A DNA stretch of 64,000 nucleotides from Alkalispirochaeta americana (GCF_900156105.1 NZ_FTMS01000003.1:1-64000); one strand, 5' to 3'; shown: positions 25,324 to 34,742, counted from the stretch's first letter. Translations and numbers: made by a program. The notes: a model not told the origin generated them from the sequence alone.

Positions 25324-25782
25324 ATGGGACTTTTTTCCAGTATTAATACAGCAGCTTCGGGCCTGACAGCCCAGCGATTGCGTCAGGATGTGATCGCTGA
25401 CAATATTGCGAACGCCAACACCACGCGCACCGCCGAGGGTGGCCCCTATCGGCGCTCCCGGGTGGTCCTCAGGCCACGTACGGAAGGCGTCTCCTGGAAG
25501 AGCCCCTTCGTTCCCCGGCCCCTGGATGAGGGAGTGGGGAAGGGCGTCCGTGTCACCAGTGTGGAAAAAGACATGGACGCCGAGTTGCGGATGGTCTACG
25601 ATCCCACTCACCCCGATGCCATACAAAGCGGCCCCCGCGAGGGCTACGTGGAGTATCCCAACGTGACAATCGTGAGCGAGATGGTGGACCTGATCGACGC
25701 ATCACGAGCCTACGAGGCCAACGTGGCTGTGGTAAATGGAGCTCGCACCATGTTTCAGCGGGCCCTGGAGATCGGGCGGTAA
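25324..25782 (+). CDS. flgC: Flagellar proximal rod protein FlgC
   Basis: This 152-residue rod protein shows the N-terminal SSINTAASGLTAQRLRQDVI, DNIANANTTRTAEGGPYRR, and the C-terminal helix EMVDLIDASRAYEANVAVVN that packs in the rod coiled coil. Length and motifs are standard for FlgC. It lies 18 bases after flgB with CAGGAG as ribosome-binding site and 17 bases before fliE. Confidence 0.95.
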   Translation: MGLFSSINTAASGLTAQRLRQDVIADNIANANTTRTAEGGPYRRSRVVLRPRTEGVSWKSPFVPRPLDEGVGKGVRVTSVEKDMDAELRMVYDPTHPDAIQSGPREGYVEYPNVTIVSEMVDLIDASRAYEANVAVVNGARTMFQRALEIGR

Positions 25783-25799
25783 GCCCGAGAGGAGACGCC

Positions 25800-26129
25800 A
25801 TGAATATCATGAATCCGGCAGGAATGAATCGACAGGCCTTGCCCATTGCGCGGACGCACCGGAATCACCTGCCGGGGCGCACCGAACCGCTTCCGCCCCG
25901 GACAGAACCGTCTGACTTCAGAGGGGCTCTCCTGCGGGGCCTCGAGGATGTAAACACTCATCAAAAAGCTCACGAGTCGCTTTCGGTGCAGGCTATTGTG
26001 AGTCCCGAAAGCGTCGATGCCCATGATCTCACCATTGCAGCGGCAAAGGCCAACACGTCCTTGAGTATTGCAAAGAACGTGGTAGACCGGGTGGTTCAGG
26101 CCTACCGGGATATAACAAGTCTGCGTTAG
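25800..26129 (+). CDS. fliE: Flagellar MS-ring/rod junction protein FliE
   Basis: This 109-residue protein joins the MS ring to the rod. The N-terminal 45 residues are a Pro/Arg-rich spacer. The conserved part is FRGALLRGLEDVNTHQKAHE, followed by SVDAHDLTIAAAKANTSLSI and VDRVVQAYRDITSLR. Position between flgC and fliF and the C-terminal helix support FliE. Confidence 0.93.
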   Translation: MNIMNPAGMNRQALPIARTHRNHLPGRTEPLPPRTEPSDFRGALLRGLEDVNTHQKAHESLSVQAIVSPESVDAHDLTIAAAKANTSLSIAKNVVDRVVQAYRDITSLR

Positions 26130-26224
26130 CTTCTGTTCCGGGGAGCGAGAGTAACAAGGTGCGGCAGGTTCGCTGATCGGCAGCGGCGGGACCGGCAGAG
26201 GATGCACCACAAAGGGAGGGGAAG

Positions 26225-27931
26225 ATGAAAGAATTATTTGCACGCCTGAGGGAACGGATCCAGTCCCTGTGGGGGCAATGGAAGACACCACAGAAGCTGA
26301 TGTTTGGCGGGATCATTGCCGTAACGCTGGTGGCGCTGGTCATGCTGGTGGTGTTCAGTGCGTCTCCCACGCAGGTTCCTCTTTTGCGGCGTCCCATAAC
26401 AGATCCCCAGCAACTCAACGATATCGCAAACCGGCTGGATCAGGAAAACGTTTCCTACACCATTACCCCCGACAACCGGATTATGCTCGACGACGAACAG
26501 ACAGCCCAGCGAATGCGCTCCATCCTGACCAGGGAGGATCTGATTCCTTCAGGAACCGATCCTTGGGAGCTTTTTGATGTGGAGCGTTGGACCCTGACCG
26601 ATTTTGAGCGAAACGTTAATTTACGCAGGAGTATCACGAGACAGATCGAGCGGCACATCACCGCCCTGAGTGATATCGATGCCGCCAGCGTATCCATTGT
26701 CCTGCCCGAGCGTCAGCTTTTCACTTCCGAACAGAACCCGGTGACTGCCTCGGTGATACTTACCCCCAGACCGGGCAGTGATATCAGGGAAAACCGGAAG
26801 AAGATCCAGGGGATCGAAAAGTTGATCCAGTTTGGAGTGGAAGGACTGCAGGCAGAACACATCACCATTACGGACCCCTCGGGGGTGGTGCTGAACGATT
26901 TCCAGAGCCTCCAGGAGTTTGACCGTCTTGAACTGACCCGGCGTGAACTGGCGATCATCCGGGAGCAGGAAACGCTCTATCGCCAGTCTATTGTGAACGC
27001 CCTGGCCGAGATATTCGGACGCCACCGTGTCCAGGTGGTGAATATCAACGTCGACATGGACATGGGAAAACGCACGGAAGAGACGGAAGAGTTCTTCCCG
27101 ATCGTCACCGTTCCCAACAACCCGAATACTCCCTTCGACGAAACAGAGTTTGTCCTCTCAATTCCCCGATCGCGCGAGCGGGTTGACGAAAAATACGAGG
27201 GGACCGGCTTTAATCCCCAGGGCCCTCCGGGGATGGAAGGCCAAACGCCGCCAGCCTACCGGGACCTGGAGGGGCTGGTGGGCCGATGGTCCAACGAAGA
27301 GGACCGGACAAACTACGAGATCAACACACGCCGCACCATGGAAGAGAAGAGCCCTACCATCGAGCGTATTACCGCCAGTGTTGCGATCGACGGAACCTGG
27401 CGATGGTCCTACGACGAACGGGGAAACGTGAAGACCAACCCCGATGGAAGCATTCTCCGGGAATACACCCCGGTTTCAACAGAGGAGCTTCAGGCTGCCC
27501 GGGAACTGGTGGAGCACGCCGTAGGATTCAGCGACCGACGGCGGGATTCCGTAAGCGTTCGGCACCTTCAGTTTGATCGAAGCGCCCAGTTCCAGGAGGA
27601 AGACGAGCGATTTCGACGGCAGCGTCAGATTCAGATGATCGTGCTCTACGTCCTGGTGAGCATTGCCATAATTCTGGTTTCCTTCATCGTCTTTCGCCTG
27701 GTCTCCAGAGAGATCGAGCGCCGCCGCCGTCTGCGGGAGGAGGAGCTCGCACGGCAACACCAGGCAATGCGGGAAGCAGCCTTGCGGAGTGCCGAGGAGG
27801 AGAGCGCCGAAGTGGAGATGTCTGTGGAAGAGCGGACACGGATGGAGCTGGAAGAGATGGCTATCAATATGGCCCGGGAACATCCCGAGGACGTGGCTCA
27901 GCTCGTCCGGACCTGGCTCGCGGAGGAGTAG
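26225..27931 (+). CDS. fliF: Flagellar MS-ring protein FliF
   Basis: This 568-residue protein forms the MS ring in the inner membrane. Transmembrane helices lie near residues 28-48 (FGGIIAVTLVALVMLVVF) and 475-495. Between them are the ring-building motifs (VPLLRRPITDPQQLNDIANR and ITPDNRIMLDDEQTAQRMRS), the YscJ-like domain with SIVLPERQLF, and TITDPSGVVLND. The cytoplasmic C-terminus (HPEDVAQLVRTWLAEE) is the FliG-binding helix. It is preceded by a 95-base gap with GGGAGGGG. Confidence 0.96.
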   Translation: MKELFARLRERIQSLWGQWKTPQKLMFGGIIAVTLVALVMLVVFSASPTQVPLLRRPITDPQQLNDIANRLDQENVSYTITPDNRIMLDDEQTAQRMRSILTREDLIPSGTDPWELFDVERWTLTDFERNVNLRRSITRQIERHITALSDIDAASVSIVLPERQLFTSEQNPVTASVILTPRPGSDIRENRKKIQGIEKLIQFGVEGLQAEHITITDPSGVVLNDFQSLQEFDRLELTRRELAIIREQETLYRQSIVNALAEIFGRHRVQVVNINVDMDMGKRTEETEEFFPIVTVPNNPNTPFDETEFVLSIPRSRERVDEKYEGTGFNPQGPPGMEGQTPPAYRDLEGLVGRWSNEEDRTNYEINTRRTMEEKSPTIERITASVAIDGTWRWSYDERGNVKTNPDGSILREYTPVSTEELQAARELVEHAVGFSDRRRDSVSVRHLQFDRSAQFQEEDERFRRQRQIQMIVLYVLVSIAIILVSFIVFRLVSREIERRRRLREEELARQHQAMREAALRSAEEESAEVEMSVEERTRMELEEMAINMAREHPEDVAQLVRTWLAEE

Positions 27932-27937
27932 AAGGAT

Positions 27938-29023
27938 ATGGCGAAACAGCAGGCAGCGCAGGGATCCGCAGCAGCCGGGGGAGGCCTTGTTGGTGGCGGG
28001 GCCGCAACGGGCGGGAAACGCAAGAAAGATCTCTCGGGTCGACAGAAGGCGGCAGTTTTTCTGGTGACTCTGGGGAGCGAAATTTCCAGCGAGATCTTCA
28101 AGCACCTTCGGGAAGACGAGATCGAGACCCTGACTTTCGAGATCGCCCGGATGGAGAACTTCGGCAACGAGGAGAAAGAATCGGTCCTTCAGGAGTTCCA
28201 GGAACTCATGATGGCCCAGGACTTTATCAACTCCGGGGGTATCGAGTATGCACGGGAACTTCTGGAGAAGTCCCTGGGATCCCAGAAAGCGGTCGATATC
28301 ATCAACCGCCTTACCACGAGTTTGCAGGTTCGCCCCTTTGATTTTATCCGACGGACGGACCCCACGCATTTGCTGAACTTTATCCAGCAGGAGCATCCCC
28401 AGACGATCGCTTTGATCCTGGCCTATCTTGAGCCCCAGAAAGCAAGCGTGATTCTGGGAAGCCTTCCCAACGAGATACAATCGGACGTGGCCAAGCGGAT
28501 TGCTACCATGGACCGGACCTCCCCGGAGACGCTCCGGGAGGTAGAACGGGTTTTGGAAAAGAAACTGGCTTCCATCTCCAGCGAGGATTACTCCGTTGCA
28601 GGTGGTGTGGAAAGTATTGTGGAGATTCTCAACCTGGTGGACCGCTCGACGGAGAAGGTCATTATTGAAAGCCTGGAAGAGGAAGATCCCGAACTGGCCG
28701 AGGAAATCAAGAAGCGGATGTTCGTCTTCGAGGACATTGTCATGCTTGACGACCGGGCCATTCAGAAGGTCATGCGGGAAGTTGACACCGCCGAGCTGGG
28801 CAAGGCACTGAAGGCGGTGGATTCCGAGGTTCAGGACAAGATTTTCCGCAACATGTCAAAACGTGCTGCAGCGCTTCTGAAGGATGACATGGAGTACATG
28901 GGGCCGATCCGCATGAAAGATGTTGAAGAAAGTCAGCAAAAGATCGTCTCCATCATTCGCAAGCTTGAAGAGCAGGGTGAAATTGTTGTCGCCCGGGCTG
29001 GAGAAGACGAACTGGTTGTCTAG
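27938..29023 (+). CDS. fliG: Flagellar motor switch protein FliG (FliG2 type)
   Basis: This 361-residue C-ring protein transmits rotor-stator torque. After a Gly/Ala-rich N-terminal extension of about 30 residues come the FliF-binding domain (GRQKAAVFLVTLGSEISSEI), the middle domain with EHPQTIALILAYLEPQKASV, and the C-terminal charged torque helix DDRAIQKVMREVDTAELGKA. Spirochaetes usually carry two fliG genes; the one in the flgB operon corresponds to FliG2, the functional motor protein. It is seven bases after fliF. Confidence 0.96.
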   Translation: MAKQQAAQGSAAAGGGLVGGGAATGGKRKKDLSGRQKAAVFLVTLGSEISSEIFKHLREDEIETLTFEIARMENFGNEEKESVLQEFQELMMAQDFINSGGIEYARELLEKSLGSQKAVDIINRLTTSLQVRPFDFIRRTDPTHLLNFIQQEHPQTIALILAYLEPQKASVILGSLPNEIQSDVAKRIATMDRTSPETLREVERVLEKKLASISSEDYSVAGGVESIVEILNLVDRSTEKVIIESLEEEDPELAEEIKKRMFVFEDIVMLDDRAIQKVMREVDTAELGKALKAVDSEVQDKIFRNMSKRAAALLKDDMEYMGPIRMKDVEESQQKIVSIIRKLEEQGEIVVARAGEDELVV

Positions 29024-29029
29024 AAAGCA

Positions 29030-29057
29030 GGTTGCCCAGGTTGTGTGCCTGGCAACC
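29030..29057 (+). other. Strong hairpin directly after the fliG stop codon
   Basis: GGTTGCC (29030-29036), a bulged C, AGG (29038-29040), a 7-base loop, CCT (29048-29050) and GGCAACC (29051-29057) form a ten-pair stem. No T-run follows, so it is unlikely to terminate transcription. It sits in the 121-base gap between fliG and fliH and may protect the upstream mRNA end or mark a processing site. Confidence 0.6.
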
Positions 29058-29144
29058 AGGTCTGTGCAAACGTGACGGTGCAGGGGGGCGTTGGGAATAT
29101 TCGGAAAACCTGCCGAACCCGGACCTCCAGGGGGAAAGGAAAAA

Positions 29145-30104
29145 ATGGGAAAGAACGTTTTCAGATCGGGTGAGGTTCAGTACAAACCCCATAAAGTGTT
29201 TCTCCAGCCTCCGCGGCCGGTAATGCCTCACCAGAGAACGCCCGTTCCCGTTGAGACCATCGACGAAATCGATGAAGTTGAGAGCCTCGAAGACTACACG
29301 GGTCCAACTGCCGATGATCTGCGCCGCGAAGCCGAGGCATTCAGGGAACAGTGGGAACAGGAGCGGGAGGAGCTGGTCAGCGCGGCACGAGCCGAGGCGG
29401 AAGAAATTCTTCACAAGGCGGAAGAAGAGGCTTTTCGGCAGATTCGGGACAAAACAGAGCAGGCTGCCGAAGAACGCCGGCGGGCCACCGAGGAGGCTGA
29501 GGCTGCTCGTGCCGCCGCGCAGGCCGAGGCCGAGCGGATTATTGCCGAAGCCGAGTCCAGAAGTCAGACGATCGAGGCCGAGGCAGCCCGCAAGGGACAC
29601 CAGGAAGGTCGCGAGGCGGGAATTCAGGAGGGGCTTGGGGAACTCCAGCGCGTGATCGATCGCTTCCACCTGGTCCTCTCCAAAGCTATCGAGCGGCGCA
29701 ACGAGATCATCCAGGAAAGCGAGTCCCAGGTGGTAGCTCTGGTGTTGAGTATCGCCAAGAAGGTAATCAAGGTGATTAGCGAGCACCAGAAAAACGTGGT
29801 GATCAACAATATCTCCCAATCGCTTCAGAAACTTCAGCAAAAAAGCGATATTATCGTTCGGGTCAACCTGGCGGATCTGCCGCTGGTAACGAGTCATCGC
29901 GAAGAAATTCTTCGTATGGCCGAGCGGGTGAAGCACATTACCATCGCCGAAGACACCTCGGTCGATCCCGGCGGGTGCATTATTGAAACAGATTTCGGCG
30001 AGATCGACGCGCGCATCAGCTCGCAACTCCGGGAAATAGAAGACCGTATTCTTGAGATGGTGCCTATCAAGAACCGTCCCAAGCGGTCCGGAGGGGCGGT
30101 GTGA
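29145..30104 (+). CDS. fliH: Flagellar export ATPase regulator FliH
   Basis: This 319-residue stator of the export ATPase has a short N-terminal region, then a long Ala/Glu-rich helical stretch (about 60-160) with many AEAE and EEAEAARAA repeats. The conserved C-terminal domain contains VVALVLSIAKKVIKVISEHQ, IIVRVNLADLPLV and DPGGCIIETDFGEIDARI. FliH binds FliI and tethers it to the export gate. The ATG at 29145 is chosen because GGGGGAAAGGA precedes it; an upstream in-phase start at 29091 lacks support. It overlaps nothing and precedes fliI by 16 bases. Confidence 0.93.
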   Translation: MGKNVFRSGEVQYKPHKVFLQPPRPVMPHQRTPVPVETIDEIDEVESLEDYTGPTADDLRREAEAFREQWEQEREELVSAARAEAEEILHKAEEEAFRQIRDKTEQAAEERRRATEEAEAARAAAQAEAERIIAEAESRSQTIEAEAARKGHQEGREAGIQEGLGELQRVIDRFHLVLSKAIERRNEIIQESESQVVALVLSIAKKVIKVISEHQKNVVINNISQSLQKLQQKSDIIVRVNLADLPLVTSHREEILRMAERVKHITIAEDTSVDPGGCIIETDFGEIDARISSQLREIEDRILEMVPIKNRPKRSGGAV

Positions 30105-30120
30105 CAGAGGAAGGACGGCC

Positions 30121-31452
30121 ATGGCGATAGAGTTTCTGGAAAAGTATCAGGCTCTTGTTGATCAAACCGAAACAATTCGACAGGTCGGCCGTGTTCAGGC
30201 TGTGGAAGGTCTCCGCATCGAAAGCCTGGGGCCCCAGGCCCGGGTTGGCGAACTCTGCCAGATCCATATTTCCAGTATCGGACAGACCGTTCTGGCCGAG
30301 GTGATAGGTGCCCGCGAAGGGGTCATTCAACTTGCCCCTTACGGCGAGATCGAAGGAATTGAGGTGGGAAACCTTGTAATCGGCCTGGGAGAGACCTTGA
30401 GTGTCTCCGTGGGCGATCAGCTCCTGGGAAGAGTTCTGGACGGTTTGGGTAATCCCCTGGACGGATTGGGCGATATTGCCGGGGTTCATCGGTATCCGGC
30501 AATCCAGCGTCCCCCCGATGTGCTGAGCCGTCGACCCATTCAGGAGCAGATCGAGACGGGCATCAGGGCGATCGACGGTCTCATTCCTACGGGAAAGGGT
30601 CAGCGTTTGGGTATTTTCAGCGGAAGTGGTGTCGGTAAATCTACCTTGATCGGTATGATAGCCCGAAATACTTCGGCCGACGTGAACGTGATTGCCCTGA
30701 TTGGTGAGCGAGGAAGGGAAGTTCGGGAGTTCATCGAAAACGATCTGGGTGAGGAAGGCCTCGCCCGAAGCGTCGTGGTGGTCTCCACCTCGGATACTCC
30801 CGCTCTGGCCCGTCTCAGAGCGGCCTATGTGGCCACGGCTGTGGCCGAGTTTTTTCGCGACCAAGGGCGGGATGTAATGCTTATGTTCGATTCAGTTACG
30901 CGGTTTGCCCGGGCCCAGCGGGAAATCGGCCTTGCCCGGGGAGAGGGTCCTGCCTCAAGGGGCTATCCTGCTTCGGTCGACGCTGTGCTGCCCCAGCTTC
31001 TTGAACGGTGCGGTACCAGTGAAAAGGGAACGATCACCGGGTTCTACACGATTCTGGTTGAGGGCGATGATATGGACGAACCCGTTTCCGACGCCGTCCG
31101 GGGTATCCTTGACGGCCATCTGGTGTTGAGCCGGGAGCTGGCCCAGCGGTACCACTACCCCGCAATCGATGTCCTGGCCAGTGTAAGCCGCCTGGTGAAC
31201 AAGATAACCCTTCCTGATCATCGCGATGCTGCAGGGGCTCTGCGGCGACTTCTGGCGGACTATAAGGAAGCCGAGGATCTGATTAACGCCGGCGTGTATG
31301 TTGCCGGGAGCAATCCCGCCATCGATGAGGCGATACGGAAGCGGCCGATGATCCTGAAATTGCTTCAGCAGAGTTCGGACGAGTGCAGTTCCATTGAGGA
31401 AACCCGTAACGCTCTGCGGGAGATCGCGGGAATGGAGATGGCCGATGCGTAA
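30121..31452 (+). CDS. fliI: Flagellum-specific export ATPase FliI
   Basis: This 443-residue ATPase is related to the F1 beta subunit and energises type III flagellar export. Walker A is GIFSGSGVGKSTLIGM (about residue 165), followed by ALIGERGREVREFIE. Walker B is VMLMFDSVTRFARAQREIGL, and the signature is GYPASVDAVLPQLLERCGTS. Start is the ATG at 30121 with GAGGAAGG upstream. It overlaps fliJ by eight bases. Confidence 0.97.
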   Translation: MAIEFLEKYQALVDQTETIRQVGRVQAVEGLRIESLGPQARVGELCQIHISSIGQTVLAEVIGAREGVIQLAPYGEIEGIEVGNLVIGLGETLSVSVGDQLLGRVLDGLGNPLDGLGDIAGVHRYPAIQRPPDVLSRRPIQEQIETGIRAIDGLIPTGKGQRLGIFSGSGVGKSTLIGMIARNTSADVNVIALIGERGREVREFIENDLGEEGLARSVVVVSTSDTPALARLRAAYVATAVAEFFRDQGRDVMLMFDSVTRFARAQREIGLARGEGPASRGYPASVDAVLPQLLERCGTSEKGTITGFYTILVEGDDMDEPVSDAVRGILDGHLVLSRELAQRYHYPAIDVLASVSRLVNKITLPDHRDAAGALRRLLADYKEAEDLINAGVYVAGSNPAIDEAIRKRPMILKLLQQSSDECSSIEETRNALREIAGMEMADA

Positions 31453-31894
31453 GTTTCACTTTCGGCTCCAGGCAATTCTGGATATTCGTCGTCACCAGGA
31501 AGACCAGCGGCGTCTGGAATTAGGGGCGGCCACGGCAGAGTGCACCCGCATCACCGGGGAGATCGAGGTGCGCCGGGAGCTGTGCCGTCGAACGCTCACC
31601 GAGGGAGAACCCGGGGCTCGCCTTGAGGACCTGGGCTACCGCTCCGTGCAGGCTGCCTACGCCCTGCGCCTGCGCCACGAGGAGGCAACCCTTCAGAAGG
31701 AGCTCGAACAGGCCCAGGAGGTGCGCCAGAAGGCGGCTCTGCGCTATCAGGAAGCCCGCCGTGCCGCTGATGTTCTTGATCGGTTGCGGGAACGACGAGC
31801 TGCCGTCTATCGGCGGGAGCAGATCCAGGAAGAACAAAACAAGCTCGATGATATCGTAATGAGCCGGAGGATGGGTCATGGCAGCACGCTATAG
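31445..31894 (+). CDS. fliJ: Flagellar export chaperone FliJ
   Basis: This 149-residue antiparallel coiled-coil protein starts MRKFHFRLQAILDIRRHQED, the typical FliJ opening. It is then highly charged helix to the end. FliJ forms the central stalk of the FliI hexamer and contacts FlhA. Identity rests on the N-terminal motif, coiled coil and position after fliI. The start at 31445 lies within the fliI end, giving coupling; an earlier in-phase start at 31394 is unlikely. Confidence 0.9.
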   Translation: MRKFHFRLQAILDIRRHQEDQRRLELGAATAECTRITGEIEVRRELCRRTLTEGEPGARLEDLGYRSVQAAYALRLRHEEATLQKELEQAQEVRQKAALRYQEARRAADVLDRLRERRAAVYRREQIQEEQNKLDDIVMSRRMGHGSTL

Positions 31895-32504
31895 CAGAAT
31901 GGGAGCGCTTCCGCAGATCTTGCTTCTCATGCTCCTTGTGCTGGGGCTCACCGTGGGCGGCATGCTCTGGTTTGACTATCTCGGGCTGATCGATGCCCGG
32001 GATTCTTTTGCTCCCGTGCTGCGTCTTGTGGGCCGGGAGCCTCGGGAGGTCTTCGACGATCCCGATGATGTGATGCTCATGGATCGGTTGCGTCTGGAAG
32101 CGTTTCACGAGGCGCTCCGGCTTCAGGCCGAGGAACTGGCGCTCCAGCGGGACCAGCTTGCATCGTACCGGCAGGATCTGGAGAAACGGGAGCAGGAACT
32201 GGTTGCTACAGAAAAAGAATTGGAGGAACGTGAAGTTTCGCTCAATGAACGGCTCCGAGTGTACGAAAATAGAAGAGCAGTGCTTGAGCAGAACTCGCGG
32301 TATCTCACGAGTATGCGGCCCGCAGAAGCAGTAGAGATCCTGAAGGGCTACGACGATCAGTTGATGATCGAGACCTTTCGGGTTACGGAGGAGCTTGCAG
32401 CCCAGGCCGGCCAGATGTCACTGGTTTCGGTGTGGCTCTCGAGTTTGCCTCCCGAGCGGGCAGCTGATATTCAGCGAAAGATGACGCTTCGGCCTGACGA
32501 ATAG
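31878..32504 (+). CDS. flbB: Flagellar collar protein FlbB
   Basis: This 208-residue protein has an N-terminal membrane anchor (LLLMLLVLGLTVGGMLWF), then a periplasmic coiled coil rich in Leu/Glu/Gln (RLQAEELALQRDQLASYRQD). A C-terminal MgtE-N-like helical domain follows (LTSMRPAEAVEILKGYDDQL). This architecture and the position directly after fliJ match FlbB, the spirochaete-specific collar component that places the stator ring in periplasmic flagella. It overlaps fliJ by 17 bases. The next gene is fliK. Confidence 0.82.
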   Translation: MAARYSRMGALPQILLLMLLVLGLTVGGMLWFDYLGLIDARDSFAPVLRLVGREPREVFDDPDDVMLMDRLRLEAFHEALRLQAEELALQRDQLASYRQDLEKREQELVATEKELEEREVSLNERLRVYENRRAVLEQNSRYLTSMRPAEAVEILKGYDDQLMIETFRVTEELAAQAGQMSLVSVWLSSLPPERAADIQRKMTLRPDE

Positions 32505-32524
32505 AAGGAGGAGGTGCCCAGAAC

Positions 32525-34210
32525 GTGCATACTATTGCACCGCTGGCAACGCCAGGTGGTATCGCTTCAGGAAACGCTCCCGGGGATTTTGTGCGAGAGC
32601 GCCGGGAGCCGGAGACCTCTTTTGCAGAGTATTTGCGAGCCATCTCTCGCCAGTCCGATTCCCGGGCCGAGGCTGATGCCCGGGCTGAAGCCAGCCGGAA
32701 CGCCGCTGCCGACAGGCAAAGAAACACCGACAGGCAAAGAAACACCGACAGACTGGCTGGCCGCGACAAACCCGATGTCCCTGACGCATCTCTTCAACAG
32801 GAATCACCTGACACGTACGAAACATCGACGTTCTCTCGAATCTCCGGAAACCCTGAAGAGGAAGCCCGGGCGATGAAAGATCTGGCCCGGTCGGATTCTG
32901 GGAAAAGAAGCGCGGAACCATCGGGGGACTCGGAGAAAATCCGTGAGGAGCAGGACGCTTCGTCTTTGGCAACCTTTGCGACGGAAGAGCTTGCAGCCCT
33001 GGCAGACGTTCTCTCCCGTCTTGAACAACGTGAAGAGGACCAGAAGGCTGGTGAAAACCTGTTGGCGATCCCCGAGGGAGTTGCTTCAGAGATGGCTCTG
33101 TCCGGAGAGGTGTCCGACCCTGCCTCCATCGACGCATCGCAGGAAGATGCCGAAAAAAACAAGGTCTCCGCACTGAAAGAAGGGGAGACGGAATCAGAGC
33201 GGAGCATATCTCGCCGGAAAGACAGGGCCGAGGCAGGCCGAAACCGAACTTCCCCGGGAGAAGCCGGGGGGGGCCGAGTTGCCGCTGGACAGGCTGGGCA
33301 CACGTCGAAGGTTCGGGAGGACACCGGCCAGAGGAATTCCGGAGAAGCATCTCCTCGGACCGAAGCAGCCCGTGGCACACCAGGTGTTGAGGCAGGGCAG
33401 GAAAAAGGGAGCTCTGATCCGGACGGGGCGACAGGCACTCTTTCCGGTGTTGTTGCACAACGAGGTCAGGGGACCTCTTCGGGACCTCCCCGGGGTCCAT
33501 CCAGGGACGCCGGCGAGATTGCTCCCCTGGAAGGGCGTTCGTCGGCGTCTGCCGAGCGGTTGCGGAATCGTCGCAGCGGCGAACACCGTGACCAGCAGGG
33601 GGGGCAGCAGGATCGTGACTCCCTGGTACGTGAAATGGTGGTGAATCTCTCGGAGGAGCTGTCCGAGGAAGACTCCTCGGTGACCTCGGAGGGACGGGAG
33701 TTCTCTGTTCGACTGGATACAGCTTCATCGCCCCTTCAGGACCGGGGGGCTGCCTCGGTTCCCGAGGCCACGGCATCCCTGGCCCGGCGTTTAAATGGCT
33801 CGCTGGGCGATTCCATCGTTCGTCAGGCCGAAGTGATGATGAAAGACTCCGACCGGGGTGAGATCCGCCTGATCATTCGCCCCCCCGAGCTGGGGCGGGT
33901 GCGGATCCTGTTGCAGATGGAACAGGGCCATATAGCCGGGCGGATTCTTGTCGATAATCAAAACGTGCGCCAGGTGGTGGAACAGAACCTGGCAGCCCTG
34001 GAACGGGCCTTCGCCGAAGCAGGGCTGGAGATGGGATCCCTGGAGGTCAGCACCGGCGATGCCCGGCAGCAGGGCGATCAGAGCGCCCGGGGCAAGGCAG
34101 GCAGAGGTTCCGGACCCTCGCGCAGAGAGGGGGCAGAGGCCTTGAGCAAAGGTGTCCAGGATGCTGGAGCCTATGACTTTGGCCTCCGCCGGGTGAACCT
34201 CGTTGCCTGA
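32525..34210 (+). CDS. fliK: Flagellar hook-length control protein FliK
   Basis: This 561-residue protein is the molecular ruler for hook length and triggers the export specificity switch via FlhB. The first 400 residues are low-complexity, rich in Glu, Ser, Gly and Asp, as usual for FliK. The conserved C-terminal domain holds RGEIRLIIRPPELGRVRILL, NVRQVVEQNLAALERAFAEA and a Gln/Gly-rich end. It starts at GTG with GGAGGAGG ten bases upstream. An 18-bp tandem repeat lies near the N-terminus. It is larger than enterobacterial FliK (about 400 residues). Confidence 0.88.
   Translation: MHTIAPLATPGGIASGNAPGDFVRERREPETSFAEYLRAISRQSDSRAEADARAEASRNAAADRQRNTDRQRNTDRLAGRDKPDVPDASLQQESPDTYETSTFSRISGNPEEEARAMKDLARSDSGKRSAEPSGDSEKIREEQDASSLATFATEELAALADVLSRLEQREEDQKAGENLLAIPEGVASEMALSGEVSDPASIDASQEDAEKNKVSALKEGETESERSISRRKDRAEAGRNRTSPGEAGGGRVAAGQAGHTSKVREDTGQRNSGEASPRTEAARGTPGVEAGQEKGSSDPDGATGTLSGVVAQRGQGTSSGPPRGPSRDAGEIAPLEGRSSASAERLRNRRSGEHRDQQGGQQDRDSLVREMVVNLSEELSEEDSSVTSEGREFSVRLDTASSPLQDRGAASVPEATASLARRLNGSLGDSIVRQAEVMMKDSDRGEIRLIIRPPELGRVRILLQMEQGHIAGRILVDNQNVRQVVEQNLAALERAFAEAGLEMGSLEVSTGDARQQGDQSARGKAGRGSGPSRREGAEALSKGVQDAGAYDFGLRRVNLVA
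32711..32751 (+). repeat. 18-bp tandem repeat in fliK
   Basis: GACAGGCAAAGAAACACC is repeated perfectly at 32711-32728 and 32729-32746, with a third partial copy (GACAG) after that. It encodes DRQRNT twice. It lies in the variable N-terminal ruler part of FliK, where unit gain or loss would change length by six residues. Confidence 0.9.
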
Positions 34211-34252
34211 GGTCTCCCGAGCACGACGGAACCGAGGAACTGAGGAGCAGAA

Positions 34253-34687
34253 ATGAATATTTCAATGACGATGGATGCAACCGACAAGTCTCGGGTTCAG
34301 TCCCAGGCAAACGCCTTCAACCAGGCTCTCTCCGGGGCGAAGGGATCGGGCCAGGAGCTTGGACGAGACGATTTTCTGAAAATTCTTCTTACCCAACTCC
34401 AGAACCAGGATCCCACGAATCCCATGGAGGACAAGGAGTTTATTGCCCAGATGGCCCAATTTTCTGCCCTTGAGCAGATGACCAACGTGGCGACGGGATT
34501 CCGGGAGTTGAATGAGAGCCTTATGGCTGACCGGGCTGTGCATGTTTTGGGTAAAACCGTGGAGATAAGCCAGGGAGCTCAGACGACACGCGGAACCGTT
34601 TCGGCGGTCACCCAGGGGGGCGTCCCCCAGGTTACGGTGAATAATCAGACCTACGATTATTCCGAGATCCAGAGGATCTTGCAATGA
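34253..34687 (+). CDS. flgD: Flagellar hook capping/assembly protein FlgD
   Basis: This 144-residue protein is the scaffold for hook polymerisation. Its conserved N-terminal part reads [20 protein letters not shown], then [20 protein letters not shown], which is diagnostic. The C-terminal Ig/tudor part found in longer FlgD proteins is very reduced ([20 protein letters not shown] only), as in other spirochaetes. It lies 42 bases after fliK and 55 before flgE. Confidence 0.94.
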   Translation: MNISMTMDATDKSRVQSQANAFNQALSGAKGSGQELGRDDFLKILLTQLQNQDPTNPMEDKEFIAQMAQFSALEQMTNVATGFRELNESLMADRAVHVLGKTVEISQGAQTTRGTVSAVTQGGVPQVTVNNQTYDYSEIQRILQ

Positions 34688-34742
34688 TCGCAATGGTAAA
34701 GGTGAAGAGGTTTATGAAGTTGATGAAGAGGAGAGCACCCCT

